Assembly (NCBI RefSeq): GCF_000383095.1
Contig: NZ_AORL01000021.1
Span: 682,001-746,000 of the forward strand
Origin: Sphingomonas sp. PR090111-T3T-6A
GTDB taxonomy: Bacteria; Pseudomonadota; Alphaproteobacteria; Sphingomonadales; Sphingomonadaceae
Direction of reading: 5' to 3'
Length of the DNA: 64,000 nt
Under the pieces are notes generated by a model, which was not told the DNA's origin, searched no databases, and saw only the letters and a program-made list of their open reading frames with translations. Position 1 is the stretch's first letter, and each line of letters begins with the position of its first letter. Both the position numbers and the translations under genes were made by a program. Positions 56,448-64,000 of the stretch are shown here, piece by piece.

Positions 56448-57239
56448 CTAGTCGCTTGGTGTGAGCGCTTCCAGAGCCGCATCGGGCCTTGCGAGCGCAA
56501 TGATGCGAACGCCCGCCTCCGCCGCCCGCTCCACCGCGAGGCTGGTCGGCGCGGAGATGGCGACGAGCGTGTGGCAAAGGCTGAGCGCCGCCTTCTCGAC
56601 CAGCTCATAGGAAAGCCGCGCGGTGGTAAGCGCGAAGCCCTCGCCCCAGCCTTCGCCAGCCCGCGCCATCGCTCCGACCAGCTTGTCGAAGGCGTTGTGG
56701 CGGCCGATGTCCTCGCGAGCCAGCCGGATCGCGCCGCTCGCATCACAGAAGGCGGCGGCATGAACCGCGCCCGTCTCCCGGCCGATGGGCTGATGCTCGC
56801 GGATCGCACCGAGCGCGCGGAAGATGGCCTCAGACGCGACCGGCTCGGCCGGTGGCGTGACGCGCGGCAGAGGCCGAAGCGCCTGCTCCAGATTCTCGAT
56901 GCCGCACAGGCCGCAGGAGGATTCGGACACGCGATGGCGCACGCGCTCGAACACCCGCTCGCGCACGCCCTTCGCCAATGCGAGGCGCAGCAGTACGCCG
57001 CGCTCCGCCTCGTGCGGCTCGATGGCAAGAAGTTGATCCGCCCGATCGATCAGGCGTTCGGAGAGGCAGAAGCCGGTTGCGAAATCGTCGAGCGCCTCGG
57101 GCGTCGCCATCATCACGGCATAGCCGACGCCGTCGATCTCGATGGCGACGGGCCTCTCCACGGCCAGCGGGCGTTCGATCGGCTGCGCCCCGCCCTCCGG
57201 CGTGCGACGCAGGAATGCGGCGGGGCGGACGGCCTCCAT
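56448..57239 (-). CDS. fdhD: Formate dehydrogenase accessory sulfurtransferase FdhD
   Basis: 263 residues from MEAVRPAAFLRR. PVAIEIDGVGYAVMMATPEALDDFATGFCLSE, SSCGLCG with the sulfur-carrying CxxC, AREDIGRHNAFDKLVGA and ISAPTSLAVERAAEAGV. FdhD transfers sulfur to the molybdenum cofactor of formate dehydrogenase. No formate dehydrogenase gene is in the window. Starts 5 bp after the MATE gene ends. Confidence 0.96.
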   Translation of the reverse strand: MEAVRPAAFLRRTPEGGAQPIERPLAVERPVAIEIDGVGYAVMMATPEALDDFATGFCLSERLIDRADQLLAIEPHEAERGVLLRLALAKGVRERVFERVRHRVSESSCGLCGIENLEQALRPLPRVTPPAEPVASEAIFRALGAIREHQPIGRETGAVHAAAFCDASGAIRLAREDIGRHNAFDKLVGAMARAGEGWGEGFALTTARLSYELVEKAALSLCHTLVAISAPTSLAVERAAEAGVRIIALARPDAALEALTPSD

Positions 57240-57244
57240 GGCGT

Positions 57245-58708
57245 TCAGGCCGCGGCCTGCTTCGCTGCCTCGCGGGGGCTCACCGTCCGCATATGAAGCG
57301 TCCGCCAGCCGCCCGCGCGATAATAGCCGAGCGACATGAGCATGGAGGCGAGCGAACTCAGCGGCATCGTCCACCAGAAGGCTTCGGTGCCGATGAAGGG
57401 CCGGAGAGCGAACACCGCGCCCAGCCGCACCGGGAACATGGCGATGAACAGGATCACCAGCGGCGCGATCACCGATCCGTTGGCGCGCACCGTGCCGAAG
57501 ATCACCATCGTGATGCCGAACATCAGGAAGGACCAGCTCGCCACCAGATGGATATGCCGTGCGATCGGCAGGGCAAGGCTGTCCCCGCCAAGGAAGAGCG
57601 CCAGCACCGGCCGATCCACCAGCGTCACCAGCAGGATCAGCGCGGCGGTGATGAGCAGGTTGACGATGATTCCCCAGCGCGTGACGGCGTCCACCCGATC
57701 CCAGAGCTGCGCGCCGATATTCTGCGCCGCCATCGCCGACACCGCCGCCCCGATCGCGAGCGCCGGCATCTGGATATAGGTCCAGAGCTGGAGCGTAACG
57801 CCATAGGCCGCCACCACGTCCACGCCGGCATGGTTGATGAGGCCCATCAGCGCGAGGCCCGCGAAGGAGATCACGAACATCTGCAGCCCGATGGGGATGC
57901 CCTTGACGAGGATCACCTTGAGCAGCGCCGGATCGGGGATCAGCCAGCGCAGCTCCCGCCCACGCAGGCGGACGGTGAGGTCGCGTGCATAGATCACCAC
58001 GATCAGCACGAAGAGGCTGACATAGGCGGCGATGGCGGTCGCGGTGGCGGCGCCGCCGATGCCGAGCCGGGGTGCGCCTGCCAGGCCTCGGATAAAGACG
58101 GGATTCAGCCCGCTATCCAGCAGCACGTTGAGGATCATGATGAGGAAGGGCGTCATCGAATCGCCGGTGCCGCGCATCCCCATGGTGATGACGGTCATCA
58201 CGAACAGCGGCGGCAGCGCGATGAAGATCACCCGCAGATAGGCCTGCGCCAGCGCCGCCGCGTCGGCGGGCGTGGCGAGCAGGTGGAGGATCGCAGGCGA
58301 AGCCCAGTAGCCGGCGATCGAAATGACGATGGATGCGATGGCGAACAGCCCTACCGCTGTGCCCATCGCCCGGCGCGCGGCCTCGATATCGCGCCGGCCC
58401 ATATTCTGGCCGATCATGATCGTGGCGGCGAGGCCGAAGCCGAACACCGCCGCCAGCATCAGGAACAGCACGAGATTGGCGTTGGAGGTCGCCGCCAACG
58501 CATTCTCGCCGAGGAAGCGCCCCACCCAGATCGCGTTGATCGATCCATTCAGCGACTGGAGGATGTTGGTGCCGAGCGTCGGTAGCGCGAAGATCAGCAG
58601 GGTCGAGGCGATCGCACCCTTGGTCAGGTCGCGCCCGCCATGGGGACGACGCGCCGCGCCTCCGGCTGGCGGCTCGGCCGGCATGGCCTGCGTTTCGCTG
58701 TCGGCCAT
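57245..58708 (-). CDS. MATE family efflux transporter
   Basis: 487 residues from the ATG at 58708 (GAGGA upstream). About 12 membrane helices with MATE repeats: GAIASTLLIFALPTLGTNILQSL, AIWVGRFLGENALAA, and the second half VILVKGIPIGLQMFVISFAG. Na+ or H+ coupled export of cations or drugs, substrate unknown. First gene of the MATE-fdhD-hemB-GNAT run. Confidence 0.93.
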   Translation of the reverse strand: MADSETQAMPAEPPAGGAARRPHGGRDLTKGAIASTLLIFALPTLGTNILQSLNGSINAIWVGRFLGENALAATSNANLVLFLMLAAVFGFGLAATIMIGQNMGRRDIEAARRAMGTAVGLFAIASIVISIAGYWASPAILHLLATPADAAALAQAYLRVIFIALPPLFVMTVITMGMRGTGDSMTPFLIMILNVLLDSGLNPVFIRGLAGAPRLGIGGAATATAIAAYVSLFVLIVVIYARDLTVRLRGRELRWLIPDPALLKVILVKGIPIGLQMFVISFAGLALMGLINHAGVDVVAAYGVTLQLWTYIQMPALAIGAAVSAMAAQNIGAQLWDRVDAVTRWGIIVNLLITAALILLVTLVDRPVLALFLGGDSLALPIARHIHLVASWSFLMFGITMVIFGTVRANGSVIAPLVILFIAMFPVRLGAVFALRPFIGTEAFWWTMPLSSLASMLMSLGYYRAGGWRTLHMRTVSPREAAKQAAA

Positions 58709-58862
58709 AAGCTCGTTTCCTCCCCGATCCGCCACGGAATTGACACGAGCGGAGCGTTTCGCGCCCGCCCGGTTTCCGTCACATTCCCCAGTCAGTCCCC
58801 TGCTGCCGGATGGGGGTCATGACACAGGAAATCCAACATATGAAGGGCGGCCGGCGGTGCCG

Positions 58863-59270
58863 TCAGAAACGCTTGCCGAACACGAGGAACTCGCCCCGCT
58901 CATAGCCGGCCGATTCGTAGAACGCGCTCACCGCTTCATTGTCGGCGCGGACCATCAGGCGGATCACCGGAGCACCCTGCGCGCGCAGGAAATCCTCCGC
59001 CGCCGCGACCAGCTTGCCGCCGATGCCCTTGCCGCGCTGGCTGTCCGCCACCGCCAGCGAATAGAGCCAGCCGCGATGGCCGTCGAACCCGGCCATCACC
59101 GTGCCGACCAGCACCCCCGCCTCGTCATGCGCGGCGAGGATGGTAGCCGTCGGGCAATCCAGCGCGAGACGGATGTCGCGCGTGGAATCGTTCCACGGAT
59201 GGGCGAGCCCCGCCGCCTCCCACAGGGAGATGGCGGCGGGGATCTCCTCCTCGCGGAGCCGCTCGATCAC
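58863..59270 (-). CDS. GNAT acetyltransferase, YpeA-like
   Basis: 135 residues, starting at a GTG (59270) that overlaps the valS stop. [49 protein letters not shown] (acetyl-CoA loop) and [17 protein letters not shown] fit the YpeA group. Substrate unknown. Confidence 0.9.
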   Translation of the reverse strand: MIERLREEEIPAAISLWEAAGLAHPWNDSTRDIRLALDCPTATILAAHDEAGVLVGTVMAGFDGHRGWLYSLAVADSQRGKGIGGKLVAAAEDFLRAQGAPVIRLMVRADNEAVSAFYESAGYERGEFLVFGKRF

Positions 59271-61891
59271 CCGAGACGCGCCAGCGCCGCGCCGAGACGC
59301 TCGGCTTCGGCCGCCTTCTCGGCATGGTCGGCGCGGGCCTTCTCGACCGCCTCCGGCTTGGCGCGCTCGACGAAGCTCGGGTTGGAGAGACGGCCCGCAA
59401 GCCCGTCCCGCTCCTTCTCGGCCGCGGCCTTGCCCTTGGCGAGACGCGAACGCTCGGCCTCGATGTCGATCACGCCTTCGAGCGGGAGCACGAAGGTCGC
59501 CTCGTCGACGACGATCTGCGCGGCCGCGCCCGCAGGCGCATCGCCCTCAGCCGTATCGACGCGCGCCAGACGCGCGATCACCGGCTGCTGACGGACCAGA
59601 CGCGCCCCCGTCGCCTCCCCCGCATCGCGGACGTGGAGCGGCAGGCGCGCGCCCGGCGGCACGTTGAGTTCAGCGCGGGCGGCGCGGATCTCGCTGACGA
59701 GGCGGATCAGCCAGTCGATCTCCTTCGCCGCCTCCGGGTCGAGCGCCCGGGCGTCCGCCTGCGGCCAGCGCGCGACGATCAGATCGCCCGAGCGCTCGCC
59801 CATCGCGTGCCAAAGCTCTTCGGTGATGAAGGGCATGAACGGGTGCAGCATCACCAGGATCTGGTCGAACGCCCAGCCGGCGACCGCCTTGGTCTCCTCG
59901 TCCACCTGCCCCTTGGTCAGCTCGATGTACCAGTCGCAGAAGCGCGACCAGACGAACTGGTAGATGGTGTTCGCCGCCTCGTCGAAGCGCAGGTCCGCCA
60001 ACGCGAGGTCGAGCGCCTGCATGGTCGCGACCGTCTCGGCGATGATCCAGCGGTTGACCGGAAGCGTCGCCTCCGGTGCGTCCAGCGTCTTCGAAGCGCC
60101 CACGCCGTTCGCCTGGAGGAAGCGCGCGGCGTTCCACAGCTTCGTCGCGAAGTTGCGATAGCCCTCGACGCGGCTCTCGTTGAGCTTGATGTCGCGGCCC
60201 TGGCTCTCCATCGCGGCGAGCGTGAAGCGCAGCGCGTCGGCGCCGTACTTCTCGATCAGGCCCAGCGGATCGACCGTGTTGCCCTTCGACTTCGACATCT
60301 TCGCGCCGGTCGCGTCGCGGACGAGGCCGTGCAGGTAGAGCGTGCGGAACGGCACGTCGTTGAGGAAATGCATCCCCTGCATCGCCATGCGCGCATCCCA
60401 GAAGAACAGGATGTCGAAGCCGGAGATGAGGACATCGTTCGGATAGCGCTTCAGCTCGCGCGGATCGACGTCCGGCCAGCCGAGCGTGCCGAACGGCCAG
60501 AGCGCGGACGAGAACCACGTATCCAGCACATCCTCGTCGCGGGTGAGCGAGCGGCCGGGGCCGGCCTTGATCGCGGCCTCTTCCTCGGTCGCGGCGACGA
60601 AGACATTGCCGTCCTCATCATACCAGGCCGGGATGCGATGGCCCCACCAGAGCTGACGCGAGACGCACCAGGGCTGGATGTTCTCCAGCCAGTTGAACCA
60701 GGTCTTCGCCCAGGTCTCGGGGACGATCTTGATGCGGCCGTCGCGCACCGCCTGGATCGCGGGCTGGGCAAGCGTGTGGGCGTCGACATACCACTGATCG
60801 GTCAGCCACGGCTCGATCACCGCGCCCGAGCGATCGCCGAACGGCGTCTGGATCGTGCGGTCCTCGACGTTGGTGAGCGTGCCGTCCGCCTCCAGCCGCT
60901 CGACGATGACGCGGCGCGCTTCGAAGCGGTCGAGACCGAGCAGCTCGGCCGGGATCAGCCCGTCGCTCGTCTGGATGACGCGCGCCTCGGCGTCGAGCAT
61001 GTTGAGCATCTCGGACGGCACGATGCCGGCGCGCTTGCCCACCTCGAAGTCGTTGAAGTCATGGCCCGGTGTGATCTTCACCGCGCCCGAGCCCAACTCC
61101 GGATCGGCATGCTCATCGGCGACGATCGGGATCAGGCGGCCGGTGATCGGCAGGCGGACCCTCTTCCCGATCAGCGCCTTATAACGCTCGTCCTCGGCGT
61201 TCACCGCCACGGCCATGTCGGCGAGCATAGTCTCGGGGCGCGTGGTCGCGACAGAGATGAAGCCCGAGCCGTCCTCGAGCGGATAGCGCAGGTGCCAGAA
61301 TTTGCCGGCGACTTCCTTCGTCTCGACCTCAAGGTCCGAGATCGCGGTCTTGAGGCCGGGGTCCCAGTTCACCAGCCGCTTGTCGCGATAGAGCAGGCCC
61401 TGCTCATAGAGCTTCACGAAGACATGGACGACGGCCTTGGAGAAACCCTCGTCCATGGTGAAGCGCTCGTTCACCCAGTCGCAGGACGCGCCCAGACGGC
61501 GGAGCTGGCGGGTGATCGTGCCGCCGCTCTCGGCCTTCCACTCCCAGACCTTCTCAATGAAGGCGTCACGCGAGAAATCGGTGCGCTTCTCGCCCTTGGC
61601 GTTCATCTGGCGCTCGACGACCATCTGGGTCGCGATACCGGCATGATCGGTGCCGACCACCCAGAGCGAATCCTTGCCCTTCAGGCGCGCGTGACGGACG
61701 AGGATGTCCTGCAACGTGTTGTCGAGCGCGTGCCCGATATGGAGCGAACCCGTCACGTTCGGCGGCGGGATCACGATCGTGAAGGGCTCGGCGTCCGGGC
61801 GCTCGGGGCGGAAGCGGCCCTGCTCCTCCCAATGGGGATACCAGCGGGATTCGATGGCGGCGGGATCGAAGGTCTTGGAAAGTTCGGTCAT
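59267..61891 (-). CDS. valS: Valyl-tRNA synthetase
   Basis: 874 residues. HIGH motif in [20 protein letters not shown], editing domain, KMSKS in [14 protein letters not shown], anticodon-binding domain and C-terminal coiled coil ([20 protein letters not shown]). Charges tRNA-Val. It follows popZ by 43 bp and is coupled to the GNAT gene after it. Confidence 0.98.
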   Translation of the reverse strand: MTELSKTFDPAAIESRWYPHWEEQGRFRPERPDAEPFTIVIPPPNVTGSLHIGHALDNTLQDILVRHARLKGKDSLWVVGTDHAGIATQMVVERQMNAKGEKRTDFSRDAFIEKVWEWKAESGGTITRQLRRLGASCDWVNERFTMDEGFSKAVVHVFVKLYEQGLLYRDKRLVNWDPGLKTAISDLEVETKEVAGKFWHLRYPLEDGSGFISVATTRPETMLADMAVAVNAEDERYKALIGKRVRLPITGRLIPIVADEHADPELGSGAVKITPGHDFNDFEVGKRAGIVPSEMLNMLDAEARVIQTSDGLIPAELLGLDRFEARRVIVERLEADGTLTNVEDRTIQTPFGDRSGAVIEPWLTDQWYVDAHTLAQPAIQAVRDGRIKIVPETWAKTWFNWLENIQPWCVSRQLWWGHRIPAWYDEDGNVFVAATEEEAAIKAGPGRSLTRDEDVLDTWFSSALWPFGTLGWPDVDPRELKRYPNDVLISGFDILFFWDARMAMQGMHFLNDVPFRTLYLHGLVRDATGAKMSKSKGNTVDPLGLIEKYGADALRFTLAAMESQGRDIKLNESRVEGYRNFATKLWNAARFLQANGVGASKTLDAPEATLPVNRWIIAETVATMQALDLALADLRFDEAANTIYQFVWSRFCDWYIELTKGQVDEETKAVAGWAFDQILVMLHPFMPFITEELWHAMGERSGDLIVARWPQADARALDPEAAKEIDWLIRLVSEIRAARAELNVPPGARLPLHVRDAGEATGARLVRQQPVIARLARVDTAEGDAPAGAAAQIVVDEATFVLPLEGVIDIEAERSRLAKGKAAAEKERDGLAGRLSNPSFVERAKPEAVEKARADHAEKAAEAERLGAALARLG

Positions 61892-61934
61892 GGCGCGCCC
61901 CGCCTAGCAGGCGTGCGCGCCCCCTGCCAAGCGT

Positions 61935-62525
61935 TCAGCCGCGCCCGCTGAGACGCGCGACCTCCGCCGACACCAGACGCTCGACCAGCGTGGGCAACTC
62001 GCGGTCCAGCCATTCGCGCAGCATCGGGCGGAGCATATCCGTCACAAGGCCTTCCAGCGTGTTCTCCTGCCCCGTCTCGGCGCGCACCTGAAGCTGGCTG
62101 AGCGCGGCGAAGGCGTTGCGGCTGGCGACGGCGGCCGTCGTGGACGTCAGCCCGTCGACGCCGGGCTTGGAGGCCGAAGCGGACGGAGCGGGTTCGGCGG
62201 CAGCTTCGGGCATGGGGCTGGTCAGCTCCAATATGTCGTTGGACGCCTCGCCGGCGTCGGAAACTTCGGCGGACTCGCCTTCCGGCTCGGCAGGCGCGGC
62301 CTCGACTTCGGCCGCCGGCTCGACCGGCTCCTCCGTCACCTCGCTCACCGGCAGCGCGGATTTGGGGCGCTTGGTCGCGAGCACGGGGCTCGCCGAAACC
62401 GCTTCCATGGCCTCGCGGCGAAGCCGTGGCGGCCTCGCCCCGGCAGCCTCGCTGTCCTCGGCGATGATTCGCTTGATGGAGGCAAGGATGTCCTCCATCG
62501 ACGGTTCATGGTTAATCTGCCCCAT
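61935..62525 (-). CDS. PopZ-like polar organizing protein (DUF2497)
   Basis: 196 residues. Conserved N-terminal helix PSMEDILASIKRIIAEDS, a long acidic Pro/Ala/Glu-rich disordered middle (about 60-130), and the C-terminal oligomerisation helices ENTLEGLVTDMLRPMLREWLDRELPTLVERLV: the PopZ architecture, a scaffold that gathers chromosome-partition and cell-cycle proteins at poles in Caulobacter. Between a tolC homologue and valS, as I recall for Caulobacter popZ. Confidence 0.88.
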   Translation of the reverse strand: MGQINHEPSMEDILASIKRIIAEDSEAAGARPPRLRREAMEAVSASPVLATKRPKSALPVSEVTEEPVEPAAEVEAAPAEPEGESAEVSDAGEASNDILELTSPMPEAAAEPAPSASASKPGVDGLTSTTAAVASRNAFAALSQLQVRAETGQENTLEGLVTDMLRPMLREWLDRELPTLVERLVSAEVARLSGRG

Positions 62526-62541
62526 AAACCCTAGTCTATTC

Positions 62542-64000
62542 CTAGTTTGAGGGCGGAGTCACGGGGGGATTTTCAGGGACGACCTGCGGGCCGTAGCTCA
62601 CCTTCGCGATCGGCTGCGGCGTCGGATTTTCGGACCAATCGCCCACGACGTGCACGGCATGGCGATAATTGACGGTCGGATCATAGAGCGCGCCGCCCTG
62701 AAGCCCCAGATGCTTGTAGTCGACGAGGCCCATCGAATTGAGCAGCGCGAAGCCCGCGACATAGGCGTCTCGTTGCGCCGACACGAGCGTCACCTGGCTG
62801 CCCAGCAGTTCCTGCTCCGCGTTCAGCACGTCGAGCACCTGCCGCTCGCCGACGCCCTGTTCGGCGCGCACGCCCTCCAGCGCCAGCGTGTTGGCCTTGA
62901 GCGCCTCCTGACTCGACCGGATCACCTCCAGAGCCGCCTGATAGGTGGAGAAGGCGGAGCGCGCATTCGCGATCACCTGCCGCTCGGTGGCAACCTCATG
63001 CTCCAGCGCGGCCGATTCGAACGCCTGCGCCTGACGGATCTGCGCGCTCGGCAAGCCGCCCTGATAGAGCGGGAGGGTCAGCGTCACACCCGCCTGCGAG
63101 GCATTGCCGGAAATGTTGCCAGTCGGAACGCCAAGGCCGTTTCCTGCGAAACCCGAATAGCGATAATATTGGTTGCTCGCTGATGCCGAGATGCTCGGCA
63201 TCCGGCTCGCTCTGGCCGTGGAAACATCATAGCGCGCTGCCTTCACGGATTCCTTGGAGGCGGCGATGTCGGGATTGTTGTTGACCGCCGTATCCTCGGC
63301 CTTGTCTCCGGTATCGGGAAGCGTCGGAAGCGGCGGCGGCTGGTCGAGCGACGCGGCAGCCTGCCCGATCACGCGCCGGTAATTCTCTTCGCTGCTGGTC
63401 AGATTGCTGCGCGCCGTGGTCAGCTGGCTGCGGCCGTCCTCCAGACGCGCCTGTGACTGGGCGACGTCGGTGCGGGTCAGGTCGCCCGCCTGAAAGCGAT
63501 CGTTGGTGGCATCCAGATTGGTCTGGAGCACCTTCACATTGTTGGTGTTCAGCTCGACGATCGCGCGGTCGCGCACCACGTCCATATAGGCCGAGACCGC
63601 CTGGACCAGCACGTCGCCCTCGGTTGCCCTGAGCGTCTGGCGCCCCGCATCGACCCGGCTGTCGGCCGCGTGGACCGCGTTGCGCACACGGCCGCCCTGA
63701 TAGAGCGGTACACTCACCTGCGCGCTCGCCGTCACCGATTCATTCAAGCCCTGGAGCACCCTGAGGCCCCGGATGCCATGCGTATAATCGACCCGCCCGC
63801 CCAGCGTCGGCCGACCGCCGGCACGGGCGATCGCCGCCTGCTCGTCGGTCGCCTGCAACTGAGCGCGTTGCTCGGTCAGGGTAGGATTGCTGGCATAAGT
63901 GGCAAGCAAGGCGTCGGTGAGGGTCGTCGCCTGCGCTCCGCCCTCACCAGCCAGCACGGCCGCGAGCGCCGTCAGCGCCGCGCCCGTCTTCACCACACCC
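62542..64000 (-). CDS. TolC family outer-membrane protein, N-terminus possibly cut
   Basis: At least 484 residues. Signal-like GAALTALAAVLAGEGGAQA, then TLTDALLATYASNPTLTEQRAQL, two repeated coiled-coil/strand halves (SVPLYQGGRVRNAV and LTLPLYQGGLPSAQIRQAQ), and VLNAEQELLGSQVTLVSAQRD. It forms the outer-membrane channel of tripartite efflux or type I secretion. The frame is open to the window edge; in-window GTG starts exist, but the true start may lie outside. popZ starts 16 bp after its stop. Confidence 0.92.
   Translation of the reverse strand, partial: GVVKTGAALTALAAVLAGEGGAQATTLTDALLATYASNPTLTEQRAQLQATDEQAAIARAGGRPTLGGRVDYTHGIRGLRVLQGLNESVTASAQVSVPLYQGGRVRNAVHAADSRVDAGRQTLRATEGDVLVQAVSAYMDVVRDRAIVELNTNNVKVLQTNLDATNDRFQAGDLTRTDVAQSQARLEDGRSQLTTARSNLTSSEENYRRVIGQAAASLDQPPPLPTLPDTGDKAEDTAVNNNPDIAASKESVKAARYDVSTARASRMPSISASASNQYYRYSGFAGNGLGVPTGNISGNASQAGVTLTLPLYQGGLPSAQIRQAQAFESAALEHEVATERQVIANARSAFSTYQAALEVIRSSQEALKANTLALEGVRAEQGVGERQVLDVLNAEQELLGSQVTLVSAQRDAYVAGFALLNSMGLVDYKHLGLQGGALYDPTVNYRHAVHVVGDWSENPTPQPIAKVSYGPQVVPENPPVTPPSN

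Noticed and set aside
59324-61951. 875-codon plus-strand frame opposite valS
   Set aside because: Antisense shadow of valyl-tRNA synthetase.

Overview
The window is gene-dense, GC-rich chromosomal DNA from an alphaproteobacterium, most likely a member of the Sphingomonadaceae (Sphingomonas or a close relative). This rests on several marks: a popZ-type gene between a tolC homologue and valS, a DUF3775 protein, an orphan ParA grouped with SPOR proteins, a GH115/LacI-type operator arrangement, and the protein sequences in general. I see no transposase, integrase, phage gene, CRISPR array or plasmid function. It reads as core chromosome with few accessory genes. Taxon and homology calls are from recognition only; no database search was run.

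Layout. 1-3.3 kb: a GH115 alpha-glucuronidase running off the left edge with a LacI-type palindrome at its start, a phytanoyl-CoA dioxygenase-like protein and tRNA-Met. 3.4-7.1 kb: a DUF3775 protein, a 2H phosphoesterase, a MobA-like nucleotidyltransferase and the potassium transporter Kup. 7.1-8.8 kb: an Lrp-type regulator divergent from alanine dehydrogenase. 8.8-13.6 kb: a cytochrome c maturation operon, ccmCDEFGH plus a TPR gene, with every junction overlapping and no ccmAB. 13.6-15.2 kb: an amino-acid dehydrogenase, tRNA-His and tRNA-Val. 15.3-23.5 kb: the protein quality-control block tig, clpP, clpX, lon and hup, with a family 2 glycosyltransferase between tig and clpP, and tRNA-Leu. 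23.6-30.6 kb: an aldose epimerase, gatCAB, and divergently ruvX, pyrB and a dihydroorotase homologue lacking catalytic ligands. 30.6-34.5 kb: a SPOR lipoprotein, a probable ribbon-helix-helix protein, a ParA ATPase and a SEL1/SPOR protein. 34.5-42.6 kb: serB and miaA with overlapping start codons, then branched-chain amino-acid synthesis (ilvB, an unknown gene, ilvN, ilvC, and after yceI, leuA with a leucine-rich leader peptide). 42.6-50.2 kb: small envelope or secreted proteins, the ABC-F factor EttA, a GH130 enzyme paired with a GT4 fusion protein, a small lipoprotein and tRNA-Pro. 50.2-54.9 kb: a gene-poor gap, two tandem DUF885 metallopeptidases and YjbQ. 54.9-64 kb: an operon of a MATE transporter, fdhD, hemB and a GNAT enzyme, then a GNAT gene, valS, popZ and a tolC homologue cut by the right edge.

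Main points of interest: a candidate leucine attenuator before leuA with mutually exclusive pairings; a trigger factor with a His/Asp run and a Lys/Ala/Pro tail; a pseudo-dihydroorotase next to pyrB; an unknown gene translationally coupled inside ilvB-ilvN; the ParA/RHH/SPOR neighbourhood; and the GH130/GT4 pair. None amounts to clear proof of a wholly new system. The leuA leader and the trigger-factor tail are the best-supported observations from sequence alone.
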